From Demequina globuliformis (GTDB taxonomy: Bacteria > Actinomycetota > Actinomycetes > Actinomycetales > Demequinaceae), in contig NZ_BBRG01000001.1 in NCBI RefSeq assembly GCF_000975155.1, forward strand, positions 62,001-126,000: a stretch of 64,000 nt of DNA, read 5' to 3'. Shown here in pieces: positions 15,834-25,297 of the stretch (the first letter of the stretch is position 1; each line of letters begins with the position of its first letter). The notes beneath the pieces are model-generated. The model had not been told where the DNA came from. It searched no databases and saw only the letters and a list, made by a program, of their open reading frames with translations. Position numbers and translations under genes: made by a program.

Positions 15834-18800
15834 CTAGGTCGCGAGGCAGCTAGGACCGAAGGCAGCCTTCAAGTCGCCATACAGCGCGGACGAGCGCGAG
15901 ACCCTGAACTCGTCCCCGAGCCGCATCGTGATCGAGTCGCCCGCTCCGGTGAGCACCATTCGCACCTCGATGTTGCCGGGGTTAGCCGCGAGGATGGATT
16001 TCAGTTCTTCCACGAGCGCGGCGTTGACGCGCGTGGCCGGCAACGTGATCACCAACGGAGACGTGTCTTGCACCTGGAGGTTCGGCACGCGCACGTCGAC
16101 GGCAGAAAACTGCAGGCCGCCATCGCCGCGTTCACGGGCCCTGACCTTGATCGCCAACACCGCGTCGTCAGTCAGATCGCGCGCGTAGGTCTCGTAGGTC
16201 TTCCCGAAGAATGAAATCTCAGTCTCTCCGGTCAGGTCCTCGAGGGTCACAATCGCGTAGGCGTTGCCGGACTTCGCGACACGACGGTCAACCCGGGTCA
16301 ACAGGCCCGCGAACGAGACTTGCGATCCGTCGGCCACACCTGCGGCGGGCGTTGCATTGAGAATCTGATGCGACGCTTCAGAGCGGATGATGTGGTCGAG
16401 CCCCGACAGGGGGTGGTCAGAGACATACAGACCAAGCATGTCGCGTTCCAAGTTGAGTTTGGTCTTCTTGTCCCACTCTTCAAGGTCGGGGACGGACACC
16501 GTGACTCCCCCGCCCAACTCGTCGTCGCCGCCAAACAGATCGAACTGACCGGTCGCCTCTTGGCGCTTCACGCCCACCACCGAGTCGATGGCCTGCTCGT
16601 GGATCGCGTTCAGGGACCGGCGCGAGTGACCGAGCGAATCGAACGCTCCTGCCTTGATGAGCGAGTCGATGGTGCGCTTGTTGCACACCTGCGCGGGCAC
16701 CTTGTCGAGGAAGTCCTGGAACGAGGTAAACGCACCCTTGTCGGTGCGCGCTTTGATGATGCCCTCCACGACGTTCGTGCCGACGTTACGCACGGCAGAA
16801 AGCCCAAAGCGCACATCGGTGCCGACTGCGGAGAAGAACGCAATGGACTCGTTGACGTCCGGCGGCAGCACCGTGATGCCCATGCGGCGACACTCTGCGA
16901 GATACATCGCGGACTTGTCCTTGTCCGCGCCTACCGAGGTCAGCAGTGCTGCCATGAACTCGGTGGGATAGTGCGCCTTCAGGTAGGCGGTCCAGAAGGA
17001 CAACACTCCATAAGCGGCGGTGTGCGCCTTGTTGAACGCGTAATCCGCGAAGGGCAACAAGGTGTCCCACAGTGCCTTGATGGCAGCGTCGGAGTACCCG
17101 TTGGCCTTCATCCCGGCTTCGAAGGGCTCGAACTCCTTGTCGAGGATCTCCTTCTTCTTCTTGCCCATCGCGCGTCGCAACAGGTCTGCGGCTCCGAGGG
17201 TGTAGCCGGCCACGATCTGTGCGATGCGCTGGACCTGCTCCTGGTAGACGATGAGCCCATAGGTGATGCCCAGCACCTCGCGGAGCGGCTCGTCCAGTTC
17301 CGGGTGAATGGGCGCGATGGGTTGGCGGCCGTTCTTGCGCTCCGCATAGTTGGTGTGCGAGTTCATGCCCATAGGACCGGGCCGGTACAGGGCCAGGACT
17401 GCGGAGATGTCTTCGAATGTGTCCGGCTTCATCTGGCGCAGTAGCTGGCGCATCGCGTTGCCATCAAGTTGGAAGACGCCCAGGGTGTCGCCGCGTCCCA
17501 GGAGCTCGAAGGTCTCCTTGTCCTCGAGCGGGAGTTCCTCGAGCACCAGCGGGGCCTTGCCGTTGTGCTCGATGTTGTACAGCGCGTCGTCAAGGATCGT
17601 GAGGTTGCGCAGCCCCAGGAAGTCCATCTTGACCAGCCCCAGGCCCTCGCAGGTGGGGTAGTCGAACTGGGTGATCACCGCGCCGTCCTGCTCGCGACGC
17701 ATGATGGGGATGATGTCGATGAGCGGGTCCGAGGACATGATCACGCCGGCCGCGTGCACGCCCCACTGCCGCTTGAGTCCCTCGAGACCTTGCGCGAGTT
17801 CAAAGACCTGTTGGGCTTCGGGATCCGCCTCCAAGAGAGCACGGAAGTCCTGGCCTTCGTGGTGCCGCGCGTGCTTGGGATCGGTGATGCCGATAAGCGG
17901 CATGTCCTTGCCCATGATCGCCTCGGGGTATGCCTTCGTCAGCTGCTCACCCACCGCGAACGGCTTGCCAAGCACACGAGCGGCATCTTTGAGCGCCTGC
18001 TTGGCCTTGATGGTGCCGTAGGTCGCGATCATCGCGACCTTCTCCTCGCCGTACTTATCGCTGACGTAGCGGATCACTTCGGAGCGCCTGCGCTCGTCGA
18101 AGTCAATATCGAAGTCGGGCTTGGACTCACGTTCGGGGTTGAGGAAGCGCTCGAAGTACAGCTGATGGACGATGGGGTCGATGTCGGTGATCTTCATCGC
18201 GTACGCGGCCATCGATCCCGCACCGGATCCACGTCCGGGCCCCACGCGGATGCCGTTGTCCTTCGCCCACTGAATGAAGTCGGCGACCACCAGGAAGTAG
18301 CCCGGGTAGCCCTTGCCGGCGATGACCTCGATCTCGAAGTTTGCGCGCTCTTGCACCTCCGCGGGAATGGTCTCCCCGAAGCGCTCGTGCAGTCCCTTCT
18401 GCACTTCCTTCACGAACCACGAGTGCTCGTCTTCGCCCTCGGGCACGTCGTAGACCGGCATGTAGTCGGCCTTGGTGTTGAACTCGACCTCGCACTTTTC
18501 TGCGATCTCGAGCGTGGAGTCGCAGGCCTCCGGTAGCTCCCGCCACAGCTCCCGCATCTCAGCGGCGGACTTGAGGTAGTAGCCGTTGCCGTTGAACGCG
18601 AAGCGCTTGCCGCCCTGGTCATAGGTGGGCTCGTTGAGGTTGGAGCCCGACTGCACGCACAGCAGTGCCTCGTGAGCGACAGAGTCGTCCTTGCGCACGT
18701 AGTGCGAGTCATTGGTCGCGACCAGTGGCGCCCCTAGTTGGTGGGCTAGGCGCAGGAGATCCTCGCGCACGCGCTTTTCAAGGTGGAGGTCGTGGTCCAT

Positions 18801-19373
18801 CAACTCCACGTAGAAGTTCTCCGCGCCAAAGATGTCCTGGAACTCGCCGGCCGCCCGCAGGGCTTCGTCGTATTGACCCAGCCGCAGGCGCGTTTGGACC
18901 TCTCCTGACGGGCACCCGGTGGTCGCGATGATCCCATCGGAGTACCGCTGCAGGAGGTCGCGGTCCATGCGGGGCTTGTGGAAGTGACCCTCGAGCGAGG
19001 CGTAGGAGGACATGCGGAACAAGTTGTGCATGCCGGCGGTGTTTTGGGCCCACATGGTCATGTGGGTGTAGGCGCCGTTGGCAGAGACGTCGTCCTTCTC
19101 CTGGCCGCGTTCGCCCCACTTCACGCGCGTCTTGTCCTGCCGCGCGGTTCCTGGCGTGAGATATGCCTCGACACCGATGATCGGCTTCACACCGTGCTGT
19201 TGGCCCTTGGCCCAGAAGTCGTACGCGCCAAAGATGTAGCCGTGGTCCGTGGTCGCGATGGCTGTCTGACCCAGTTCCTTCGCGTGCGTGAAGAGGTCGT
19301 CGAGCCGAGCCGCGCCATCCAGCATCGAGTATTCGGTGTGGACGTGGAGGTGCACAAAATCGCTGCCGGGCAT
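15834..19373 (-). CDS. dnaE: DNA polymerase III alpha subunit (replicative)
   Basis: 1179 residues, standard DnaE1 length. The N-terminal PHP domain starts FVHLHVHTEYSMLDGA. The polymerase active site is PDFDIDFDERRRSEVI (about 415-425), with the preceding GPGRGSGAGSMAAYAM. The C-terminal tandem helix-hairpin-helix and OB parts include SHQILNATP, VSFAGLLTRVDRRV and AIVTLEDLTGETEISFF. It is the chromosome replicase, working with the beta clamp and tau. Start ATG 19373 is supported by TAGAAT exactly seven bases upstream (leaderless); a GTG two codons earlier is a less likely start. Confidence 0.97.
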   Translation of the reverse strand: MPGSDFVHLHVHTEYSMLDGAARLDDLFTHAKELGQTAIATTDHGYIFGAYDFWAKGQQHGVKPIIGVEAYLTPGTARQDKTRVKWGERGQEKDDVSANGAYTHMTMWAQNTAGMHNLFRMSSYASLEGHFHKPRMDRDLLQRYSDGIIATTGCPSGEVQTRLRLGQYDEALRAAGEFQDIFGAENFYVELMDHDLHLEKRVREDLLRLAHQLGAPLVATNDSHYVRKDDSVAHEALLCVQSGSNLNEPTYDQGGKRFAFNGNGYYLKSAAEMRELWRELPEACDSTLEIAEKCEVEFNTKADYMPVYDVPEGEDEHSWFVKEVQKGLHERFGETIPAEVQERANFEIEVIAGKGYPGYFLVVADFIQWAKDNGIRVGPGRGSGAGSMAAYAMKITDIDPIVHQLYFERFLNPERESKPDFDIDFDERRRSEVIRYVSDKYGEEKVAMIATYGTIKAKQALKDAARVLGKPFAVGEQLTKAYPEAIMGKDMPLIGITDPKHARHHEGQDFRALLEADPEAQQVFELAQGLEGLKRQWGVHAAGVIMSSDPLIDIIPIMRREQDGAVITQFDYPTCEGLGLVKMDFLGLRNLTILDDALYNIEHNGKAPLVLEELPLEDKETFELLGRGDTLGVFQLDGNAMRQLLRQMKPDTFEDISAVLALYRPGPMGMNSHTNYAERKNGRQPIAPIHPELDEPLREVLGITYGLIVYQEQVQRIAQIVAGYTLGAADLLRRAMGKKKKEILDKEFEPFEAGMKANGYSDAAIKALWDTLLPFADYAFNKAHTAAYGVLSFWTAYLKAHYPTEFMAALLTSVGADKDKSAMYLAECRRMGITVLPPDVNESIAFFSAVGTDVRFGLSAVRNVGTNVVEGIIKARTDKGAFTSFQDFLDKVPAQVCNKRTIDSLIKAGAFDSLGHSRRSLNAIHEQAIDSVVGVKRQEATGQFDLFGGDDELGGGVTVSVPDLEEWDKKTKLNLERDMLGLYVSDHPLSGLDHIIRSEASHQILNATPAAGVADGSQVSFAGLLTRVDRRVAKSGNAYAIVTLEDLTGETEISFFGKTYETYARDLTDDAVLAIKVRARERGDGGLQFSAVDVRVPNLQVQDTSPLVITLPATRVNAALVEELKSILAANPGNIEVRMVLTGAGDSITMRLGDEFRVSRSSALYGDLKAAFGPSCLAT

Positions 19374-19380
19374 GGCCACG

Positions 19381-19386
19381 ATTCTA
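19381..19386 (-). promoter_or_regulatory. -10 box of dnaE
   Basis: TAGAAT on the minus strand, seven bases before the dnaE ATG: a near-consensus -10 element at leaderless spacing. Confidence 0.5.
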
Positions 19387-19529
19387 GGGCCGTCCACCGA
19401 CATGGCAGCCCGACAACCGGCACTCGGAACCGATTGGGGGACCGACACGCCCGCGACCGTCGGCCTTCACCCGCCGCGACCGGCGTGTCGCCCCATCCGT
19501 GGCGCGAACTGTCCAGGGGGTGAGCCTGA

Positions 19530-19535
19530 GACAAT
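19530..19535 (+). promoter_or_regulatory. -10 box of hrpA
   Basis: GACAAT six bases before the GTG start of hrpA, at the spacing seen for other leaderless genes here. It is a weaker match than the dnaE box. Confidence 0.3.
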
Positions 19536-19541
19536 GACGAG

Positions 19542-22500
19542 GTGAGTCAGTCCCCGTCCCGTCCTCGTCGCGCGCGCCGCGAGCGCGACCCGCACCGGCG
19601 CATCGGCCCTCGTGAACTCGAGGCGGCCGCCCAGGCGCGCCGGGACGTGACGCTCGCCCCCCTCACGTACCCGCCTGAGTTGCCTGTGTCCTCCAGCAGG
19701 GAAGACATTGCTGCCGCGATTCGCGACCACCAGGTCGTGATCGTGGCGGGCGAGACGGGATCCGGCAAGACCACCCAGTTGCCTAAGATCTGCCTCGAAC
19801 TCGGCCGGGGCCGCGAGGGACAAATTGGCCACACGCAGCCCCGCCGCATCGCCGCGCGTTCCGTCGCCGAGCGCATCGCGGAGGAACTGGGGACCACCCT
19901 CGGTGACATCGTCGGCTACCAGGTGCGCTTCACCGACGAATCCTCAAGCACCACCCTCGTCAAAGTGATGACGGACGGCATCCTGCTCGCTCAGATTCAG
20001 CGCGACCCTGACCTACGTGCGTACGACACGCTGATCATCGACGAGGCCCACGAACGTAGCCTCAACATTGACTTCATGCTCGGGTATCTCACAAACCTGC
20101 TCCCCCGCCGCCCCGACCTCAAAGTCATCATCACGTCAGCGACTATTGACTCGCAGCGCTTTGCACGTCACTTCGCGCCAGGAGGTCCGCTTCCGCCATT
20201 ACCAGCGGATGCGGCCGATCCTGGGGCAGGTTCCGCATCTGCGTCACCGGATACTGACGGCCAGGAGCCCGCTGGGGAGGATTCCCCGCCGAGCATGTTC
20301 GGCCAGGGGGAAGGGGCGAGGACGGCGCCGGTCGTCGAGGTCACCGGGCGCACCTTCCCGGTTGACATTCGCTACCGGCCCCTTGCTGGCGAAAGCCGCG
20401 GCGATGAGGTCGACCAGGTGACGGGCATCGTGTCCGCCTGCGATGAGCTCATGGCCGAGGGGCCGGGTGACATCCTGGTCTTCCTGTCAGGCGAGCGCGA
20501 GATCCGCGACGCGGCCGACGCTCTCGAGGGTCACCTGGGTCCGCGAGCGCGCGACCTCAAGCACCCACGGGCCGTCGAGATCATCCCGCTCTACAGTCGC
20601 CTCAGCGCCGCAGAGCAGCACCGTGTCTTTGAGCGTCACTCCACCCGTCGCATCGTCCTGGCCACCAATGTTGCGGAGACGTCGCTGACGGTCCCTGGCA
20701 TCCACTATGTGGTGGACCCTGGCACAGCCCGCATCTCCCGCTACTCGAAAGCGACCAAAGTCCAACGGTTGCCCATCGAGCCCATTTCTCGCGCGAGCGC
20801 CAATCAACGTTCGGGCCGCGCCGGTCGCATCGCGGACGGTATCGCCATCCGCCTGTACAGCGAAGAGGACTTCGAGGGTCGTCCCGCCTTCACGGAGCCG
20901 GAGATCCTTCGCACGTCGCTCGCGTCCGTGCTCCTTCAGATGATCGCCGTCGGCGTGGTGTCCTCCCCTGACGACGTCGCGGCGTTCCCCTTTGTCGAGC
21001 CGCCGGACACGCGGGCCATCCGCGACGGCGTGAATCTGCTGACGGAGCTGGGCGCGATCGAGGTCCGCGACGGCGCCACGACGCTGACGTCAACGGGCCG
21101 GTCACTCTCGCGTCTCCCGATGGATCCGCGGGCCGCGCGCATGGTCGTCGAAGGTGCCCGCCACGGCGTTGCGCACGAGGTGGCCATCATCGCGGCCGCC
21201 CTCAGTATTCAGGACCCGCGGGAGCGCCCCGCAGAGCACCGCGAAAATGCGGACGCCCTTCACGGGCGTTTTGCGGACCCGACCTCTGACCTGTTGAGTT
21301 ACCTCAACCTGTGGGAGCACCTGCGTGATCGCCGCGAGGCACTGTCCGGCAACGCCTTCCGCCGGGAGGTGAAGGGCGAGTTCCTCAATTACCTGCGCAT
21401 CCGCGAGTGGCAGGACGTGGTCACACAGATTCGACAGACCGCCAAGCCGCTGGGCATCACCATGAAGCGCCACGAGCCTCAGGCTGCCGAGGCTGACAAA
21501 GCGACCGCGGTGCGCTACGTGTGGAACGAGGAGGCCATCCATCGATCCGTCCTCGCTGGCCTCCTCAGCCAAATCGGTATGCAGGTCACACACGACCCCA
21601 AGGCGTCCGACTTCACCCACCTGCGTGGCGGCGCACGCGAGGCCGCGATACGGCGCGCCAAGAAGGCGGGCCGCAACGAGTACCTAGGCTCACGGGGCGC
21701 ACGGTTTGCCATCTTCCCCGGCTCTGCGCTGTCGAAGAAGCCGCCGTCCTTCGTCATGGCGGCGGAGCTTGTCGAGACCTCTCGGCTGTGGGCCCGTGAC
21801 GTCGCCGCGATCAAGCCGGAGTGGGCGGAGGAGCTCGCCGGGGCACTCGTGAAGAAGACGTACTCCGAGCCCGTGTGGTCCGCCAAGCGCGGCGCAGCGG
21901 TCGCCACGGAGAAGGTGCTTCTGCACGGCGTGCCCATCGTGACTGATCGCGTGGTGCTGTGGGGCCACACCCATCGGGAGGAGGCGCGCGAGCTGTTCAT
22001 TCGCCATGCCCTTGTAGCCGGCGAGTGGCGCACCCACCACCACTTTTGGCGCGACAACCAGCGAATGCTGGCGCAGGCAGAGGAGCTCGAGGCGCGGACT
22101 CGCTCACGCGGCCTGATGGTCGACGAGGACACCCTGTTCGACTTTTACGACGAGCGCATCCCTGACTCGATCGTGGCGCAGCGCCACTTCGATCGGTGGT
22201 GGAAGGACACGCGACGGCACGACCCGGATCTCCTCACGTTCTCCATGGCAGATGTCGCGCCAGCCCACGAGGAGGTCGATACCTCCGCGTTCCCCGACCG
22301 GTGGCCCCAGGGAGACCTGTCGCTGCGCTTGACCTATCAGTTTGAGCCAGGCACGGCGGCCGATGGCGTCACCGTGCACATTCCTGTCGAGGTGCTGGCG
22401 CGCGTGGTGCCCGACGGCTTTGACTGGTTGGTCCCCGGGATGGCGGATGACCTTGCGACAGGCACCATTCGCGCGCTTCCCAAAACCGTGCGCCGGCTCC

Positions 22501-23834
22501 TTGTGCCCGCGCCCGACACGGCCAGGGAGGTGGTGTCGTGGCTGGAGCGCGAGACTCCTACCTGGGAGGACCGCGCACGCGCGGCAGACATGGCCGAGCC
22601 GTACTCCGTGGCGTTCACTCGAGCCGTCCGAGCCATCCGCGAGGTCGAGATTCCCGACAGCGCGTGGGAGGAAGCGGCTTCGCGTCTCTCTCCACACCTG
22701 CAGGTGACGTTCAAGGTCGAGGACGGCACGACCACGCTGGGAGAGTCCACCTCCTTGCTCGCGCTCCAACGCCGCCTGGCACCTGAGGCCCAGGCGGCTG
22801 TCGCCGCCGCAGTCGCCACCCCCGCTGGGGTCGCACACCGGCGCGCGGCGGGCGGCGCCGATGAGAGGAACCGCGAGCACCGGGCCGATGCCAACGCACC
22901 CCACGCACGGGGCTCACGGACCGTGGCCGGTGACCTGGAAAAGACGGGACTGACGTCGTGGCCTGTGCTCGGCTCGGAGGCGGCTTCGCACGCCGAAGCC
23001 CTGCCGCGGGAGGTGACAGTTCAGGTGCACGGCGCGACCGTGCGCGGCTATCCGGCGCTCGTGGCCGAGTCCGACGCCGTGTCGCTACGCATCCTCGCCG
23101 ACGCCTCACAGGTAGAAGGGACTCACCGGGAGGGCGTGCGCGCCCTGCTGCTGAGTGAACTCGCGCTGCCAACCAAACGGATCACGACCCGATGGTCGAC
23201 GCAGGATGCCATGAACCTGGGAGCATCCCCCTATCCGTCGACTGATGCGCTCGTCACCGACCTTCATCGCGCCGCGCTGGTGCGGTTGACCAGCGGCGAC
23301 CACGATGTCTCGCGGGTGACCACGAAGGCCGACTACGAGCAGGTGCGTGCGCGCGTGCGCGATGCCCTCGAGAGCGAGGTCCATGCTGTCGCTACCGTGG
23401 CGTCGGCCGCCTTGGCCGCCCACCGCGAACTGGAACGCGACATCTCCCACGCGAACTCCTTCGCATTGCTTGCGACGGCCACCGACCTGCGCGCCACCAC
23501 GGGCGCGCTCATCACCGATGGCTTTATCTCCCGGACTCCGCCGCTGTGGCTCGGCCACCTGGAGCGCTATCAACGCGCCGGCAGCGCACGCCTGTCTAAA
23601 GCCTCAACGGACCCTCACCGCGACGCCGTGCTGGCCGGTCAGGTGCGCGACGTGGAAGACACCGTCAAGGGCGCACTGGAAGCGTACGAGCGTGGCCGGC
23701 CTGACCCTCAGCGCGCCGCGCGGCTGGAGCGGGCGAGGTGGCTTGTCGAGGAACTCCGCGTCTCGCTGTTCGCCCAATCTCTTGGCACGAGCGAACCCGT
23801 GAGCGCGAAGCGCATTCTGAAAGAACTGGCATGA
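19542..23834 (+). CDS. hrpA: ATP-dependent RNA helicase HrpA
   Basis: 1430 residues, DEAH/RHA family. Motifs: AGETGSGKTTQLPKIC, TQPRRIAARSVAERIAEE, IIDEAHERSLNIDF, ITSATID, ATNVAETSLTVPGIHYVVD and QRSGRAGR, followed by HA2, OB-fold and the long C-terminal domain of bacterial HrpA. HrpA acts on mRNA and on stalled or collided ribosomes in E. coli. The GTG start is fixed by frame, because the ATG at 19533 stops at once. About 45 extra residues (PLPPLPAD to GQGEGARTAP, roughly 212-257) interrupt the linker between ARHF and VVEVTGRTFPV. They include the in-frame dispersed repeat. The stop overlaps the next gene by ATGA. Confidence 0.95.
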   Translation: MSQSPSRPRRARRERDPHRRIGPRELEAAAQARRDVTLAPLTYPPELPVSSSREDIAAAIRDHQVVIVAGETGSGKTTQLPKICLELGRGREGQIGHTQPRRIAARSVAERIAEELGTTLGDIVGYQVRFTDESSSTTLVKVMTDGILLAQIQRDPDLRAYDTLIIDEAHERSLNIDFMLGYLTNLLPRRPDLKVIITSATIDSQRFARHFAPGGPLPPLPADAADPGAGSASASPDTDGQEPAGEDSPPSMFGQGEGARTAPVVEVTGRTFPVDIRYRPLAGESRGDEVDQVTGIVSACDELMAEGPGDILVFLSGEREIRDAADALEGHLGPRARDLKHPRAVEIIPLYSRLSAAEQHRVFERHSTRRIVLATNVAETSLTVPGIHYVVDPGTARISRYSKATKVQRLPIEPISRASANQRSGRAGRIADGIAIRLYSEEDFEGRPAFTEPEILRTSLASVLLQMIAVGVVSSPDDVAAFPFVEPPDTRAIRDGVNLLTELGAIEVRDGATTLTSTGRSLSRLPMDPRAARMVVEGARHGVAHEVAIIAAALSIQDPRERPAEHRENADALHGRFADPTSDLLSYLNLWEHLRDRREALSGNAFRREVKGEFLNYLRIREWQDVVTQIRQTAKPLGITMKRHEPQAAEADKATAVRYVWNEEAIHRSVLAGLLSQIGMQVTHDPKASDFTHLRGGAREAAIRRAKKAGRNEYLGSRGARFAIFPGSALSKKPPSFVMAAELVETSRLWARDVAAIKPEWAEELAGALVKKTYSEPVWSAKRGAAVATEKVLLHGVPIVTDRVVLWGHTHREEARELFIRHALVAGEWRTHHHFWRDNQRMLAQAEELEARTRSRGLMVDEDTLFDFYDERIPDSIVAQRHFDRWWKDTRRHDPDLLTFSMADVAPAHEEVDTSAFPDRWPQGDLSLRLTYQFEPGTAADGVTVHIPVEVLARVVPDGFDWLVPGMADDLATGTIRALPKTVRRLLVPAPDTAREVVSWLERETPTWEDRARAADMAEPYSVAFTRAVRAIREVEIPDSAWEEAASRLSPHLQVTFKVEDGTTTLGESTSLLALQRRLAPEAQAAVAAAVATPAGVAHRRAAGGADERNREHRADANAPHARGSRTVAGDLEKTGLTSWPVLGSEAASHAEALPREVTVQVHGATVRGYPALVAESDAVSLRILADASQVEGTHREGVRALLLSELALPTKRITTRWSTQDAMNLGASPYPSTDALVTDLHRAALVRLTSGDHDVSRVTTKADYEQVRARVRDALESEVHAVATVASAALAAHRELERDISHANSFALLATATDLRATTGALITDGFISRTPPLWLGHLERYQRAGSARLSKASTDPHRDAVLAGQVRDVEDTVKGALEAYERGRPDPQRAARLERARWLVEELRVSLFAQSLGTSEPVSAKRILKELA
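20256..20312 (-). repeat. Dispersed repeat, copy 2, in frame within hrpA
   Basis: Minus-strand reading: TTCCCCCTGGCCG, ACATGCTCGGCGGGG (after one A), an 18-base core, then CCTGGCCGTC. It is translated as DGQEPAGEDSPPSMFGQGE in HrpA, at a surface linker where other HrpA proteins have no such insert. Arms and core length equal those of copies 1 and 3. Confidence 0.8.
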
Positions 23835-24808
23835 CACGGTCCTCGGCCTCGACGCGCGGGTCGAAGGCTGTGGCGCCTGGCTGGCTGCAATGGCTCGAGA
23901 CCCTGACGGCCATGGCGGGCCTTGGGGTGGCGGCGTGGGCGTGGTTGACGAGCACCGGCGGCGTGATCCATAGCCACCCCGCCTACTTGGTGTTGCTCGT
24001 CGCCACCGCAGGGGTCTCGCTCATGGCGTGCACGGTGCCGCTCATGCGCGGCCGGCGGCCGTCAAAGCGGGGTTGGCCACGCGCGTTCCGGGTGTGCGGT
24101 GCGATTCTCGCCGTCGCGTGGGTCGCGTTGATGGCTTGGCTGCGCCCCTTCAGCGCGATCGAGCCCGCGCTGGAAGCCATGCGGTCGGACGCGGCCGTGT
24201 CCGTCACGGAATCGGCCACCACCATCACCTTGACGCCCGCGGCATCGACCGCAGGCACGGGTGTGCTCTTCCACCCTGGCGCGTTGGTCGACCCACGAGC
24301 CTACGCCGCGGTGTTGCGCCCGCTCGCGGAGGCCGGCCACACAGTGATCATCACCAAGGATCCACTAGGAATCGCCTTCCTCAACACCGGCGCGCTTGAT
24401 GACGCCCGGGGCTCCCACCCCGACGTCGCCCAATGGGTCGCGGGCGGTCACTCTCTTGGCGGAGTGGTGGCATCGATCGAGGCTGACCGCGACGATTCCC
24501 TGACAGCCGCTCCTGCGACGGGGCTACTGCTTTTCGCGTCGTATCCCGCGGCCGACCTCTCACGCACGCTCACCGCGAGCGTCGAGTCCATCTCCGGCAC
24601 CGAGGACGGGCTGTCCACGCCCACCGCGATCCAGAACTCACGCGGCGATCTGCCGGCCGCCACCGACTTCACGATCATTGACGGCGCGAGCCATGCGCAG
24701 TTCGGTGACTATGGCCCGCAGCCCGGCGACGGGGTGGCCACGATCACCGACGATGAGGCTCGGGCGCGCATCAGCGACGCGGCCGTGACCTTCGTCAACG
24801 CTCAGTGA
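23831..24808 (+). CDS. Membrane-anchored alpha/beta hydrolase
   Basis: 325 residues. Three N-terminal hydrophobic segments (about 18-38, 48-68, 82-100) precede an alpha/beta hydrolase domain. The nucleophile elbow is GGHSLGG, the His is probably in DGASHAQFGDYG, and an oxyanion segment is in GVLFHPGALVDPRAY. The active site should face the outside or the membrane interface. The closest families I can name are the YdeN/dienelactone hydrolase-like Abhydrolase_5 group; the substrate is unknown. ATG 23831 overlaps the hrpA stop, so it is coupled to hrpA. Its 3' end overlaps the convergent acetyltransferase gene by 14 bases. Confidence 0.82.
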   Translation: MTRSSASTRGSKAVAPGWLQWLETLTAMAGLGVAAWAWLTSTGGVIHSHPAYLVLLVATAGVSLMACTVPLMRGRRPSKRGWPRAFRVCGAILAVAWVALMAWLRPFSAIEPALEAMRSDAAVSVTESATTITLTPAASTAGTGVLFHPGALVDPRAYAAVLRPLAEAGHTVIITKDPLGIAFLNTGALDDARGSHPDVAQWVAGGHSLGGVVASIEADRDDSLTAAPATGLLLFASYPAADLSRTLTASVESISGTEDGLSTPTAIQNSRGDLPAATDFTIIDGASHAQFGDYGPQPGDGVATITDDEARARISDAAVTFVNAQ

Positions 24809-25295
24809 GGTCCTTGTACGCGTCCCTATGCCAGATGCCCTCGTCGAGATAACGCGGCCCATGGATCGTGTAGCCGAGTCGTTCGTAGAACGCGATGGCA
24901 CTCTCTTGAGCCGACAATTCGACGCGAACTGACTGGGCTACGGCGTGACGCCGCAGCGCCTCACCCTCAAGCGCCTCCATCAACGCCCGTCCGGCGCCCG
25001 TTCCCCGAAGGCGAGCGGTGACCGCCAGGCGCCCAATGTGGACGGTACCGGGGTCCATGGAACCGTGACCGGTCCCCTCACCGTGGGCGGTGTCCGTGTG
25101 CGGCGCAAGGAGGCGACCCGCACCGCTAGGGACCCCGTTATCGTCGTAGGCGACCAGATGCACGGTGCGCGGGTCGTCGTCCAAGGCATCCCGTTCGCCT
25201 TCAGGCGACACGCCCTGCTCACCGACAAAGACGGCGAACCGCACCGCCATCGCGTCCTCGAGCTGCGCCGCATCCGCGACGGTCACAATCCTCAC
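24795..25295 (-). CDS. GNAT family N-acetyltransferase
   Basis: 166 residues. The acetyl-CoA motif is visible as VHIGRLAVTARLRGTGAGRALM (R/Q-x-x-G-x-G/A), with a C-terminal AIAFYERLGYTIHG strand. The N-terminus VRFAVFVGEQGVSPEGERDALDDDPRTVHLVAY resembles the ElaA/YjdJ-like GNAT group. The acceptor is unknown. The GTG start (25295) is preceded by ACGAGGC. It is the last gene of the TraR-lspA-rluD run, starting two bases after the rluD stop codon. Confidence 0.88.
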   Translation of the reverse strand: MRIVTVADAAQLEDAMAVRFAVFVGEQGVSPEGERDALDDDPRTVHLVAYDDNGVPSGAGRLLAPHTDTAHGEGTGHGSMDPGTVHIGRLAVTARLRGTGAGRALMEALEGEALRRHAVAQSVRVELSAQESAIAFYERLGYTIHGPRYLDEGIWHRDAYKDLTER

Positions 25296-25297
25296 GG

